From: Streptomyces flavofungini
GTDB taxonomy: Bacteria; Actinomycetota; Actinomycetes; Streptomycetales; Streptomycetaceae
Direction: 5' to 3'
NCBI RefSeq assembly: GCF_030388665.1
Contig: NZ_CP128846.1
Location: 8,838,001-8,902,000, forward strand
DNA: 64,000 nt
Shown here in pieces: positions 52,254 through 60,270 of this stretch. How positions within the stretch are numbered: position 1 is the stretch's first letter; each line of letters begins with the position of its first letter. A program made the position numbers and the translations under genes. The notes under the pieces are model-generated. The model saw only the letters and a program-made list of their open reading frames with translations, did not search any database and was not told where the DNA came from.

Positions 52254-53217
52254 ACCGGCCCCCGCGCACCGCGTCGTCGACGTGTGCGCGCTGGCCCTGG
52301 ACCGGGAGTGCTGGCGCACGTACTTCCGCGGGCTCGGCGCGGTGGCGCCGACGTACCTGCGGGCCTTCGGCCGCCACGCCACGGCGGTCTTCGGCGCCGA
52401 GTACTCCCGCTTCCGGGCCCGTCTGGACGAGGGCGACCAGGACGGCGCCGTGGACCTGCTCGTCGCCGGCCGGCCGGAGCGCGTGGACGCCGAGGCGCTG
52501 CTCGCGACCATGGACGACAACGGCGTCGTCCACCAGGTCCTGATGAGCTGCGGCGGCGACACAGCCGACGGGGACGACGTCAACAGCCGCGTCGCCGCCG
52601 TCGCCGCCAAGGCCCCCGACCGGCTGCAGGCCTGGGCGGGCATCGACCTCACCGACCCGGCCCGGGCCGTCGCGGAACTGGAACGCTGCCACGGCCTCGG
52701 CATGCGGGGCTTCGCGGTGACGCCGTTCTGGCAGGGCGTCGACCCGCGCGATGCGGCATACGACCCGGTCTACGCCAGGGCACAGGAACTCGGCATGCCG
52801 CTGTGGCTGCACACCGGGCACCACTTCTCGCGGCACGCCGCCGAGCTGTGCCACCCCCGCAACGTCGACTGGATCGCCCTGCGCCACCCCGGACTGCCCA
52901 TCGTGGCGGGGCACGCGGCCTGGCCCTGGGTGCTGGACCTGATCTCCGTCGCCCAGCGCCACCGCCACGTCTACCTCGACATCTCCTCCCACCGGCCGCC
53001 GTGGATGGCCCGCCCCGGATCGGGCTGGGAGCCCCTGCTCCTGTACGGCAGCACCACGCTGCGCGGCCGGGTCCTGTTCGGCTCGGCGACCTGGGTCAAC
53101 GCCGACCCGGTCGCCGAACTCGCCCGGCAGGTGGCCGACCTCGGCCTCGGCGACGAGGTCACGGACGGCTGGCTGTACGGCAACGCGGCCCGGCTGCTCG
53201 GGCTCGGACCGGGCTGA
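52237..53217 (+). CDS. Amidohydrolase-2-like protein with incomplete metal site
   Basis: 326 residues of the ACMSD-like amidohydrolase fold (LWLHTGHHF, IVAGHAAWPWVLDLI, VYLDIS). The N-terminal H-x-H ligand pair is absent (VVDVCALALDRECW) and the final Asp of the usual FGSD motif is Ala (LFGSATW), so ordinary metal hydrolysis is doubtful. GTG 52237 lies inside the end of the ligase gene. Possible roles are a lyase/decarboxylase-like step, hydrolase without metal, or scaffold; I cannot choose. Its place in the operon makes it a pathway protein. Confidence 0.78.
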   Translation: MTASAEPAPAHRVVDVCALALDRECWRTYFRGLGAVAPTYLRAFGRHATAVFGAEYSRFRARLDEGDQDGAVDLLVAGRPERVDAEALLATMDDNGVVHQVLMSCGGDTADGDDVNSRVAAVAAKAPDRLQAWAGIDLTDPARAVAELERCHGLGMRGFAVTPFWQGVDPRDAAYDPVYARAQELGMPLWLHTGHHFSRHAAELCHPRNVDWIALRHPGLPIVAGHAAWPWVLDLISVAQRHRHVYLDISSHRPPWMARPGSGWEPLLLYGSTTLRGRVLFGSATWVNADPVAELARQVADLGLGDEVTDGWLYGNAARLLGLGPG

Positions 53218-53232
53218 GCGCCGTGCGCCACC

Positions 53233-53340
53233 GCGCCCCACCGACACTCCCCGCCCCACCCGCCCCACCGGCACTCCGCGGCTCACCCGCCCCACCGACA
53301 CTCCCCGACCGACCCGCCCCGCCGGTACCCCGCGGCCCAC
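53233..53340 (+). repeat. Four 27-bp tandem repeats
   Basis: Units at 53233, 53260, 53287 and 53314, each 27 bp, share CCGCCCCACCG(A/G)CACTCC. They fill the gap after the amidohydrolase stop. A further Pro-coding C-rich stretch follows up to the AAAGGGA site of the aminotransferase. Confidence 0.88.
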
Positions 53341-53460
53341 CAGGACGGCCGACACCCTTCCAGCCCACCCGCACGCCACCCGCACGCCACCCACCCCCCA
53401 CTCCCATCCCGACCCCCCGATCACCACCAGCGAGCGCACCAGCAGAGAAAGGGACCTATC

Positions 53461-54807
53461 GTGATCGACCCCGCTGACTACGCCCTGTGGAACAGCGGCG
53501 TGCCGCGCCCGTACCTCAAGGCGCTGTCCCCCGAGGACCTGCTCGCCGAGTCCGACGGCGTGCGTGTCCGTGACTCCGGCGGACGCTGGTACCTGGACGG
53601 CCGCTCCGGACTGTGGAACGTGACGCTCGGCTACGGCAACACGCGCGTCAAGGAGGCCATCAAGCAGCAGGTGGACCGGCTGCCGTTCGCCAACAGCTAC
53701 GGCTACGGACGCCCCGCCCAGGTCACCGTGGACTGCGCCGAGGCCCTCGTCGGCCACTTGCCCGACGGCATCAACCACGTCCGGTTCGCCAGCAACGGCG
53801 CCCAGGCGGTGGAGATGGCCCTGCAGCTCTCCCGCTTCCTGCGGCTGCGGGCCGGACAGCCCGAGCGGATGGCCGTGTTCGCCATGTGGGACGGCTTCCA
53901 CGGACAGGGCCCCGGCGCGGGCATGGTGACCGGCGTCCCCTACCTGCACCACCAGACCGGCCCGATGCTCCCCGAGGTGCACCACGCCCCGGGCCCGTTC
54001 TCCGTGGGCGCGACGCCGGGCGTCAGCGACATGGAGCGGCTGATCAGGGAGTTCGGCCCGGAGCGTGTGACCGCGGTGATCGTGGAGCCGGTCGTCGGCG
54101 AGGGCGGGCACATCCTGTCGCCCGAGTACCTGGGCTCTCTCGGCCGGTTCTGCCGGGAGCACGACATCCACCTGATCTTCGACGAGGTCGTCACCGGCAT
54201 GGGCCGCGTCGGCGACTTCACCCGGGCCGGTCAACTGCCCGACGTCACCCCGGACATCATCACCCTGGGCAAGGGCATCACCTCGGGGTACGTCCCGATG
54301 TCGGCCGTCGCCATCCACGACCGCCTCTACGACCAGCTGCACGAGCGCACCACGGGTGACACCGCGCTCAGCGTCGGCTCGACCAACGACGGCCACGCGG
54401 TGGCCGCGGCGGCGGCCCTCGCCGTGATCGGGGCCCTCACCGAGGACGGCGTCCTGGAGAACGTGCGCAGGCGCGAGTCGGACCTCCTCGCCGCCCTGGG
54501 CAAGCTCCAGGCCCAGCACCCCGAGCTGACCGGCTTCCGCTGCCTCGGCCTGTTCTGCGGCCTGGAGTTCGGCGAGCCCGGCGGTCCCTCGTGGTCGCCC
54601 GGCAAGGTCAACAAGCTGCGCATGGCCCTGGAGAGCCGGGGCGTGCTCAGCTCCAGCCTGCGCGTGGTGCCGAACCTGATGCTCATGCCGCCGCTCGTCA
54701 TCACCGAGGACGACGTGGCGGAGATAGTCGGCGCGCTCGACGGCGCGCTCACCGACGTGAAGTCGGGCCGGCTGCCCGAGTCCGGCTTCGCCAAGGCCAT
54801 GGGATGA
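53461..54807 (+). CDS. pamX: Class III PLP aminotransferase
   Basis: 448 residues. SNGAQAVEMALQL, WDGFHGQ, IVEPVVGEGG, IFDEVVTGMGR (Asp241) and LGKGI (Lys271, the PLP-binding lysine) are diagnostic. It should aminate a keto carbon of the growing chain to give the amine that becomes the dimethylamino group of pamamycin; the following methyltransferase gene supports this. GTG 53461 follows AAAGGGA. The gene name rests on cluster identity and on my recollection of the published nomenclature. Confidence 0.88.
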   Translation: MIDPADYALWNSGVPRPYLKALSPEDLLAESDGVRVRDSGGRWYLDGRSGLWNVTLGYGNTRVKEAIKQQVDRLPFANSYGYGRPAQVTVDCAEALVGHLPDGINHVRFASNGAQAVEMALQLSRFLRLRAGQPERMAVFAMWDGFHGQGPGAGMVTGVPYLHHQTGPMLPEVHHAPGPFSVGATPGVSDMERLIREFGPERVTAVIVEPVVGEGGHILSPEYLGSLGRFCREHDIHLIFDEVVTGMGRVGDFTRAGQLPDVTPDIITLGKGITSGYVPMSAVAIHDRLYDQLHERTTGDTALSVGSTNDGHAVAAAAALAVIGALTEDGVLENVRRRESDLLAALGKLQAQHPELTGFRCLGLFCGLEFGEPGGPSWSPGKVNKLRMALESRGVLSSSLRVVPNLMLMPPLVITEDDVAEIVGALDGALTDVKSGRLPESGFAKAMG

Positions 54808-54879
54808 CGTCCCCGGGCCACCGCATGACCACGGGATTTCTCCCCATGACGATCCCCATGACGAGAGGTGAGTGACGAG

Positions 54880-55689
54880 ATGGCCAGCCAGCACACCGGA
54901 CGCAAGACCAGCAAGCAGTGGCAGGAAGAGGCGGCGGAGGAGTGGGACCGCTACGCCGACATCTGGGACAGCTGGACGCCCGACGACAGCAGGGACGACG
55001 CGGAGGAGGCAGCGGACTTCCTCGCGGCGCTCGCCAAGGACGGCTCGGCACTTGAACTGGGCATCGGCACCGGCCGTGTGGCGCTGCCGCTGGCGCAGCG
55101 CGGCGTGCGGGTGGCCGGCATCGACGCCTCGCCGAAGATGCTGCAGAAGCTGAAGGAGAAGCCCGGCGGGGACCAGATCGAGGTCTTCGAGGGCAACTTC
55201 GCCGACGTCGACGTCGAGGAGGAGTACGACGTCGTCTTCATCGCCCTGGCCACGCTGTTCGTCCTGCCCGACCAGGACGAGCAGGCGCGCTGCCTCGCCA
55301 ACAGCGCCAAGCGGCTCAAGCCCGGCGGACGGCTCGTCGTGCAGAACATCGTGCCGGACATGACGTACTACCAGCGCGGGCGGCAGAACGACTACGGCAT
55401 GACCGAGCCGTTCCGCATCTCGGGGCGCCTGGCCGGGCACCCGCGGCTCGCCTGGTTCGAGATGAACCACGTCGACCCGACGACGCAGATGGTCAAGCGC
55501 ACCGACGTCATCATGAGCGAGAAGGGCAACAAGATCATCGCGGCGACCATGCGCTTCGTGTGGCCGTCGGAGCAGGACCTGATGGCCCGCCTGGGCGGTC
55601 TGGAGCTGGAGGACCGCTGGGGCGGCTGGCGCAAGGAGCCGTTCCACTACGACAGCAGGGACGCGGTGTCCGTCTACCGCAAGCAGTAG
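54880..55689 (+). CDS. pamY: SAM-dependent N-methyltransferase
   Basis: 269 residues. Motif I ALELGIGTGRVALPLA, then GIDASPKML, EGNFADV and LKPGGRLVVQN give a complete class I methyltransferase. Placed directly after the aminotransferase, it should methylate the new amine, twice for NMe2. ATG 54880 has GAGGTGA eight bases upstream; GTG 54868 is less likely. It is the last gene of the rightward operon and is followed by a very strong hairpin. Confidence 0.9.
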   Translation: MASQHTGRKTSKQWQEEAAEEWDRYADIWDSWTPDDSRDDAEEAADFLAALAKDGSALELGIGTGRVALPLAQRGVRVAGIDASPKMLQKLKEKPGGDQIEVFEGNFADVDVEEEYDVVFIALATLFVLPDQDEQARCLANSAKRLKPGGRLVVQNIVPDMTYYQRGRQNDYGMTEPFRISGRLAGHPRLAWFEMNHVDPTTQMVKRTDVIMSEKGNKIIAATMRFVWPSEQDLMARLGGLELEDRWGGWRKEPFHYDSRDAVSVYRKQ

Positions 55690-55695
55690 CGTCCC

Positions 55696-55744
55696 GACAT
55701 GGGAGTGCGGGCCCGCGCGATGCGCGGGCCCGCACTCCCATGTC
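55696..55744. terminator. Perfect 23-bp-arm hairpin, bidirectional terminator
   Basis: Arms at 55696-55718 and 55722-55744 pair perfectly around GAT. It fills the 58-bp gap between the stops of the converging pamY and crotonyl-CoA reductase genes and can serve both. Confidence 0.92.
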
Positions 55745-55747
55745 CGT

Positions 55748-57097
55748 TCAGGCCCGTTCGGGCCGCCGCGCGGCGAACGGGTTCCTGCCCTCCGGGTCCA
55801 GGGCCAGGCGCCGCTCGGGGTCGGTGACGCCGAGACCGGGCTCGGGCGCCAGGCACAGCACACCGACCTTGCCGAGGTGTTCGTTGCGCTGGACGAGGGC
55901 GGCCGCCTCGCCGACCTTCTCCAGCGGATACACGTCGGAGAGGACGGGGGTGAGGCGGCCGAGCTGGAAGAGGCGGTTGCACTCCCACTGCTCCTGCAGG
56001 TTGGCGGCGTGGCTGCCCACGATCCGCTTGAGGTTCATCCACAGATAGCGGTTGTCGAAGTGGTGGTCGTAGCCGGTGCTCGAACCGCAGGTGACCACGG
56101 TGCCGCCGCGCCGGACCACGAACACGGAGAGGCCGAACGTGGCCTTGCCGACGTAGTCGAAGACCACGTGCGGGTCCTCGCCGAGCGCGTCCCGGATCGC
56201 CCGCCCGAGCCGCTTGCCCAGCTCGATGGTCTGCTCCGGCGTGGGGTCGGACCCGCCCGCGTCGAGACCGAGTTCGGCGCGGTTGATGACGACGTCGCAG
56301 CCGAGCTGCCGCAGCGCAGCCGCCTTGCGCTCGGAGCCGACGACGCCCACGGCGATGCCCCCGGCGTTCTTCACCATCTGCAGGGCGTAGCCGCCGAGTC
56401 CGCCGGCCGCGCCCCAGATCAGCACGATGTCGCCCTGCTTGATCCGGGCACCCTTGTCGCTCACCAGCATGCGGTACGACGTCGCCGCGGTGAGCAGCAC
56501 GGACGCGGCCTCCTCCCACGTCAGGTGCGCGGGCTTGGGCAGCAGTTGGCTGGCGCGCACCACGGCGTAGTGGGCGAGGCCACCGAAGTTCGTCTCGTAG
56601 CCCCAGATGCGCTGCTCGGCGCCCATCATGCCGTCGGCGTGCGTGGCGGGCTCCTGGTCGTCCACCTGGACGCAGCTCACCACGACGTGGTCTCCCGCGG
56701 CCCAGCGGCGCACGCCCGCTCCGGCCCGCACGACCACGCCCGCGGCGTCGGATCCCACGACGTGGTACGGCTGGTCGTGGCGGGCCGCGAACCCGCCCTG
56801 GCGGCCGAGGCGTCGCAGGAAGGAGAACGTGGGCACGGGCTCGAACGTCGCCGACCACACGGTGTTGTAGTTGATGGAGCTGGCCATGACCGCCACCAGG
56901 ACTTCGTCCGGGGCGAGTTCGGGCATCGGTACGGTGTCGACGCGCAGAGTGGTGCGGACGTCGCGTTCCTCACCGGGCGCGAACCGGTCCATGTCCTCGG
57001 CCCGCAGATGAGCCGCCAGATAGGCGGCGGGCGGCGCCAGGCCCGCCCACTCGGGGGTCGGCGCACCGGCCTGCAAGGCCTCCGTCAGCGCGTCCAT
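55748..57097 (-). CDS. ccr: Crotonyl-CoA carboxylase/reductase
   Basis: 449 residues of the medium-chain reductase superfamily, making ethylmalonyl-CoA from crotonyl-CoA, CO2 and NADPH. SSINYNTVWSATFEP, WGYETNFGGLAHYA, WGAAGGLGGYALQMV (cofactor loop) and VGSHAANLQEQWE are family hallmarks. CO2-pocket residues appear as Asn78, Glu168 and His364; the Phe next to the Glu in some homologues is Tyr167. It fits the ethyl branches of pamamycins. ATG 57097 has GAGAGG upstream. It is divergent from the crotonase. Confidence 0.92.
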   Translation of the reverse strand: MDALTEALQAGAPTPEWAGLAPPAAYLAAHLRAEDMDRFAPGEERDVRTTLRVDTVPMPELAPDEVLVAVMASSINYNTVWSATFEPVPTFSFLRRLGRQGGFAARHDQPYHVVGSDAAGVVVRAGAGVRRWAAGDHVVVSCVQVDDQEPATHADGMMGAEQRIWGYETNFGGLAHYAVVRASQLLPKPAHLTWEEAASVLLTAATSYRMLVSDKGARIKQGDIVLIWGAAGGLGGYALQMVKNAGGIAVGVVGSERKAAALRQLGCDVVINRAELGLDAGGSDPTPEQTIELGKRLGRAIRDALGEDPHVVFDYVGKATFGLSVFVVRRGGTVVTCGSSTGYDHHFDNRYLWMNLKRIVGSHAANLQEQWECNRLFQLGRLTPVLSDVYPLEKVGEAAALVQRNEHLGKVGVLCLAPEPGLGVTDPERRLALDPEGRNPFAARRPERA

Positions 57098-57306
57098 GGC
57101 AAACCTCTCCCTCGTCGTGCGGCACCGGGGGACGACCCCCCTCCCGCCTAGGGATTGCACGCGGGCCCGGGCGTGCCCGTACAGTCATCGGGGGTACTCA
57201 AACGGGCATCAGGACAAGTACTTCCAGGGCGTAGGTGGCCGCCGCCGCCCGCACTACGCTTGCTGGCCAAACCCCCGTAACGCGCCGATCCAGGGTGGGC
57301 AGAGGT
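57098..57306. promoter_or_regulatory. Divergent promoter between ccr and crotonase
   Basis: 209 bp. Contains GGGTACTC (57192-57199) and AAGTACTT (57216-57223), which resemble halves of the GGTAC-N5-GTACC sites but do not form the full palindrome. CAAACGGGCATCAGGACAAG between them is relatively A-rich and may hold promoter elements. Confidence 0.4.
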
Positions 57307-58173
57307 GTGACCGGAGAGCTGAGGCAGGACCGCGCCGCCGAGGCGGACGGCGGCCGCGAAGAGGGCCGCGCCGACGGCGCCGCCCCCGGGAGCGCCGCCG
57401 ACGTGCTCGTCGAGCGGCGCGGCCCGGTCCTCGTGGTGCGACTGAACCGGCCCCGCGTGCGCAACGCGCTGACCCGCGCGATGGCGGAGCGCATCGCCGC
57501 CGCCTTCGCCGAGTTGGACGAGAGCGCGGAGCTGCGGGTGGGCGTGCTCACGGGTACACCGCCGGCGTTCTGCGCCGGGATGGACCTCGCGGCCTTCGCC
57601 CGTGGCGAGCGGGCCTCCCTGCCGGGTCGCGGCTTCGGAGGCCTGACGGAGCGTCCACCGGCCAAGCCGTTGATCGCCGCCGTGGAGGGGGCCGCGGTGG
57701 GCGGTGGCTTCGAGATGGTGCTCGCGTGCGACATGGTGGTGGCGTCGGTGGACGCCGCGTTCGCACTGCCCGAGGTTCGCCGGGGCCTGGTGGCCGCGGC
57801 CGGTGGTCTGCTGCGGCTGCCGCGGGCGATCGCCCCCGTCGTGGCGATGGAGATGGCTCTGACGGGCGAACCGATCGACGCGCAGCGCGCTTTCGCGTTG
57901 GGTCTGGTCAATCGCGTGGTGCCGGCGGGGACGGCCGTGGCGGCCGCCTGTGAGTTGGGGGAGAGGATCGCAGCGCACGCGGGCCACGCCGTCCTGGCGA
58001 GCAAGGCCGTCCTTGCCGGGGCGCGTGACGGGGAGCTGGCCGAACAGTACCGCTCGCATCGTGCGTTGCTGGCCGACATCATCGATTCCCCCGGCGCGCG
58101 CGCCGGAGCACGCGACTTCGTCCACGGCCGTACGGGTGGGCATTCGGGTGGGCATTCGGGTGGGAGGAGATGA
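57307..58173 (+). CDS. Crotonase-family protein, NonS/PamS-like
   Basis: About 288 residues. AFCAGMDLAAFARGE and VEGAAVGGGFEMVLACDM form the crotonase oxyanion hole; EVRRGLVAAAGGLLRLPR carries a candidate catalytic Glu. In nonactin synthesis the crotonase homologue NonS closes the tetrahydrofuran by intramolecular oxa-Michael addition, and pamamycin has three such rings, so the same role is inferred. GTG 57307 is a guess: AGAGG is too close, and in-frame codons extend back to 57235. The C-terminal GGHSGGHSGG is a small in-frame repeat. Confidence 0.83.
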   Translation: MTGELRQDRAAEADGGREEGRADGAAPGSAADVLVERRGPVLVVRLNRPRVRNALTRAMAERIAAAFAELDESAELRVGVLTGTPPAFCAGMDLAAFARGERASLPGRGFGGLTERPPAKPLIAAVEGAAVGGGFEMVLACDMVVASVDAAFALPEVRRGLVAAAGGLLRLPRAIAPVVAMEMALTGEPIDAQRAFALGLVNRVVPAGTAVAAACELGERIAAHAGHAVLASKAVLAGARDGELAEQYRSHRALLADIIDSPGARAGARDFVHGRTGGHSGGHSGGRR

Positions 58174-58241
58174 CGTCTGCACGACATGACATCCGCGCGG
58201 GATGACATTCCGGGGTGACATCCGCGGGGCGGTCCGACTGT

Positions 58242-58895
58242 TCAGCCCCTGGCTCCGGCTCCGGTGGCCACGCTCGCCTGGAAGGAGTACTTGCGGAACA
58301 GCTCGCGGCGTCCGCTGACGCCCAGTTTCCGCAGCGCGCTGCTGACTTGGTTCTTTATGGTCTGCGGCGCCAGGGAGAGTTCGCCGGCGATCTCTTCGTT
58401 GGTGTACCGCCGCAGCACGAGGCTGAGGACCTCTTCCTCCCTGCGGGTGATGGCGGGCAGCCCGTCGGACGTGACGCTCCGGACGTCTATGTGGTCGCGT
58501 TCGTTCTTGCCGAGTATCCACATGCGCTGGCCGAGGTGGGTGCGCACCACCGCGTCCACCAGCTCGGCGCTGCCCACGCTCTTGTGCAGGAAGCTGTCAG
58601 CCCCGGCTGAGATCGCGGCGACGACGGCACCGGGTGAGGTGTCCCCGGTGAAGACGACGACCCGGGGCGAGTTCTCCATGGCCTTCACCTGCTGGCACAG
58701 GTCGGCGCCGCTGGTCGTGCCCTCCAGCTCCAGTTCGAGCACGACGACACCCGGGCAGGAGTTTCTGACGACGTTCCACGCCTCGTCGCTCGTCGCCGCC
58801 TCCGCGGTCCACGCCACTCTGGTGTCCAGCAGGGATGACAGGGCGTACCTGATGACGGGATGCCGGTCCACGACGAGGACACCTAACGCTTGCAT
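58242..58895 (-). CDS. pamR1: NarL/LuxR-type atypical response regulator
   Basis: 217 residues. An N-terminal receiver-like domain is followed by a LuxR HTH (ITRREEEVLSLVLRRYTNEEIAGELSLAPQTIKNQVSSALRKLGV). The phosphoacceptor Asp is replaced by Glu54 (VVVLELELEG) and the second acidic-pocket residue by Arg (VVDRHP); Thr83 and Lys105 remain. No histidine kinase is adjacent. It therefore probably works without phosphorylation as the pathway activator. ATG 58895 has GAGGAG upstream. The name follows the published LuxR regulator of the pamamycin cluster, by position. Confidence 0.8.
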   Translation of the reverse strand: MQALGVLVVDRHPVIRYALSSLLDTRVAWTAEAATSDEAWNVVRNSCPGVVVLELELEGTTSGADLCQQVKAMENSPRVVVFTGDTSPGAVVAAISAGADSFLHKSVGSAELVDAVVRTHLGQRMWILGKNERDHIDVRSVTSDGLPAITRREEEVLSLVLRRYTNEEIAGELSLAPQTIKNQVSSALRKLGVSGRRELFRKYSFQASVATGAGARG

Positions 58896-59397
58896 GAAGA
58901 ACTCCTCACACAGTGAGTGCAGCGGATGCGGGTCGGGTCTGAGATGCTCCGAGTAGTGGGGCGGCCACGCTCCGGGTGCCGTCCCGTGGGCGGCCGGCGG
59001 AGGGGGGAGGGCGCTGGCGCCTTAGGTGGCCGGGGGCCCGTTCGCGGCTGACTCCCGAGGGCTGGTCAGGCCGGGACTCGGAGCCATGCAACATCACTTA
59101 ATCAATCGTGAGACAACACCCCGTTGGCATTCCGAAGACCGGAATCTATCGTTCCTTGACACCCCGTTGGACAATCCACGATCGGATTGAGTCGTTCCTT
59201 CCTGGCCGTTCAACAAAAGCCAGCCGACTGGCTAGAGACTGCCACGGACGCACGGTCCACCGGCAGCCACTCGTCGTACCGTGTACGAGAAACCGTACGG
59301 TACTGGCGGTACTGGTGGCGTCCATATCGGTGAACTTGCAGAGACTTGTGCGGGTCGGCCGACCCGAGGTCGACCGCGGGGTGTGGGGGCGAAACGC
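58896..59397. promoter_or_regulatory. Gene-free, lower-GC region upstream of pamR1
   Basis: Noticeably richer in A/T than the rest, with no convincing gene. It contains the 43-bp tandem pair (59116-59201), the inverted repeat AGCCAG-CCGA-CTGGCT (59218-59233), and a cluster of GTAC motifs at 59276-59312 including GTACCGT...ACGGTAC. It looks like regulatory DNA, or a junction at the cluster edge. Confidence 0.5.
59116..59201. repeat. Two imperfect 43-bp direct repeats with internal palindromes
   Basis: Both units begin ACACCCCGTTGG (59116 and 59159) and end TCGTTCCTT (59149 and 59192), exactly 43 bp apart. The middles differ but each holds an inverted repeat: ATTCC-N7-GGAAT in the first and CAATCC...GGATTG in the second. 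Confidence 0.75.
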
Positions 59398-59559
59398 TCA
59401 ACTTACCGCTGCTGAAACCCGGTTCGGGAACCCGACCGGATTCCGAACGTTCAGATGCGTGAACGCCTTGCCCGGACGTGAGACTGCGGCTCGAAATGCC
59501 CAGGAGGGCTGGTCCGGGGCGGCCTCGCGGATGTCGTACGCGAGCTTGTGTGCCTTGTC

Positions 59560-60270
59560 CGGTTCGGGGCGAACCTTGACGCGGAGGGAGAACTTCCCTG
59601 AGGAGGCGCGCTCGCAGTTCGTCGCCTCGGCGTCCGTCGCGGACCAACGCGGCATGCGTGGTGCGCCGGGCGCCGCGATCCGTGGCGCGTCGGTCGGATG
59701 CGGACCGTCGGCGGTGAGCCCGAGCGCGGCGACGATCGCGGCGCGCTCGTCCGGTGCCGGGTTAGCCGCCCCCCGCAGTTCGGTCGAGGACGGTGCCGGG
59801 AAGATGTGCACACCGCTGCCCTCGACGAGCCGCCTGTCCGGCGGAACGGCTCCGTGAACCTGTCCTGGGATTCCGTGAACGACCCCGAAGAGCTCTCCGG
59901 GTAGTTGGCGAAGGAGGGGGACTCGGCTCCGACCTGCCCGCCGCTCCAGTCGTCTCCGGCCCAGCCTCCCTGAGCGCGTAGATCCCTGAAGACGGCTGTG
60001 GACCACACTGCTGGACGTGTCTTCGCCGCCCACGTGAGGCGGAGAGGCGACGAACAGTCCGGCCTGCGCAGTCGGTCCGAGCCCGCTCACCTGCGCGGTG
60101 CCCACCTTGGTCCATTTCCTGCCGTCGGTGGAGGCATAGCCGGTGATCGTGTCGCCCGAGCGGTCCAGCCGCAGCCCGCGGGGGACGCGGGTGGAAACCT
60201 GACCAGGGGGCCCGGCCGTGTCGTTGACGTAGGCGTCCTGCGTCCGTACGCCGCGGTTGCCAGAAGCGTC
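59560..60270 (-). pseudogene. Decayed concanavalin-A-like (DUF1349-type) gene
   Basis: Read on the minus strand, one frame from about 60266 gives GNRGVRTQDAYVNDTAG, STRVPRGLRLDRSGDTITG, YASTDGRKWTKVGTAQVSGL and GPTAQAGLFVASPPHVGGED. The sense then moves to a second frame near 59990 (AVFRDLRAQGGWAGDDW, ESPSFANYPESSSGSFTES) and back again (GVHIFPAP). These blocks resemble the lectin-like domain found in Streptomyces transporter-associated and regulation-of-enolase-like proteins. At least two frameshifts and no clear start mean it is broken. Sequencing error is a less likely alternative. Confidence 0.55.

Noticed and set aside
52231..55863. Very long minus-strand open frame (1210 codons) opposite the ligase-to-methyltransferase genes
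   Set aside because: It is a high-GC shadow: Arg/Gly/Val/His-rich low-complexity translation with no motifs, antiparallel to genes with clear catalytic residues.
33588..58895. Assignment as a nonactin cluster
   Set aside because: Nonactin loci lack the aminotransferase/N-methyltransferase pair, CCR and ACP seen here; these fit pamamycin.
59398..60105. A 235-codon minus-strand frame as an intact gene
   Set aside because: Only parts resemble a known domain, and sense continues in another frame in the middle, so it is better described as a pseudogene.
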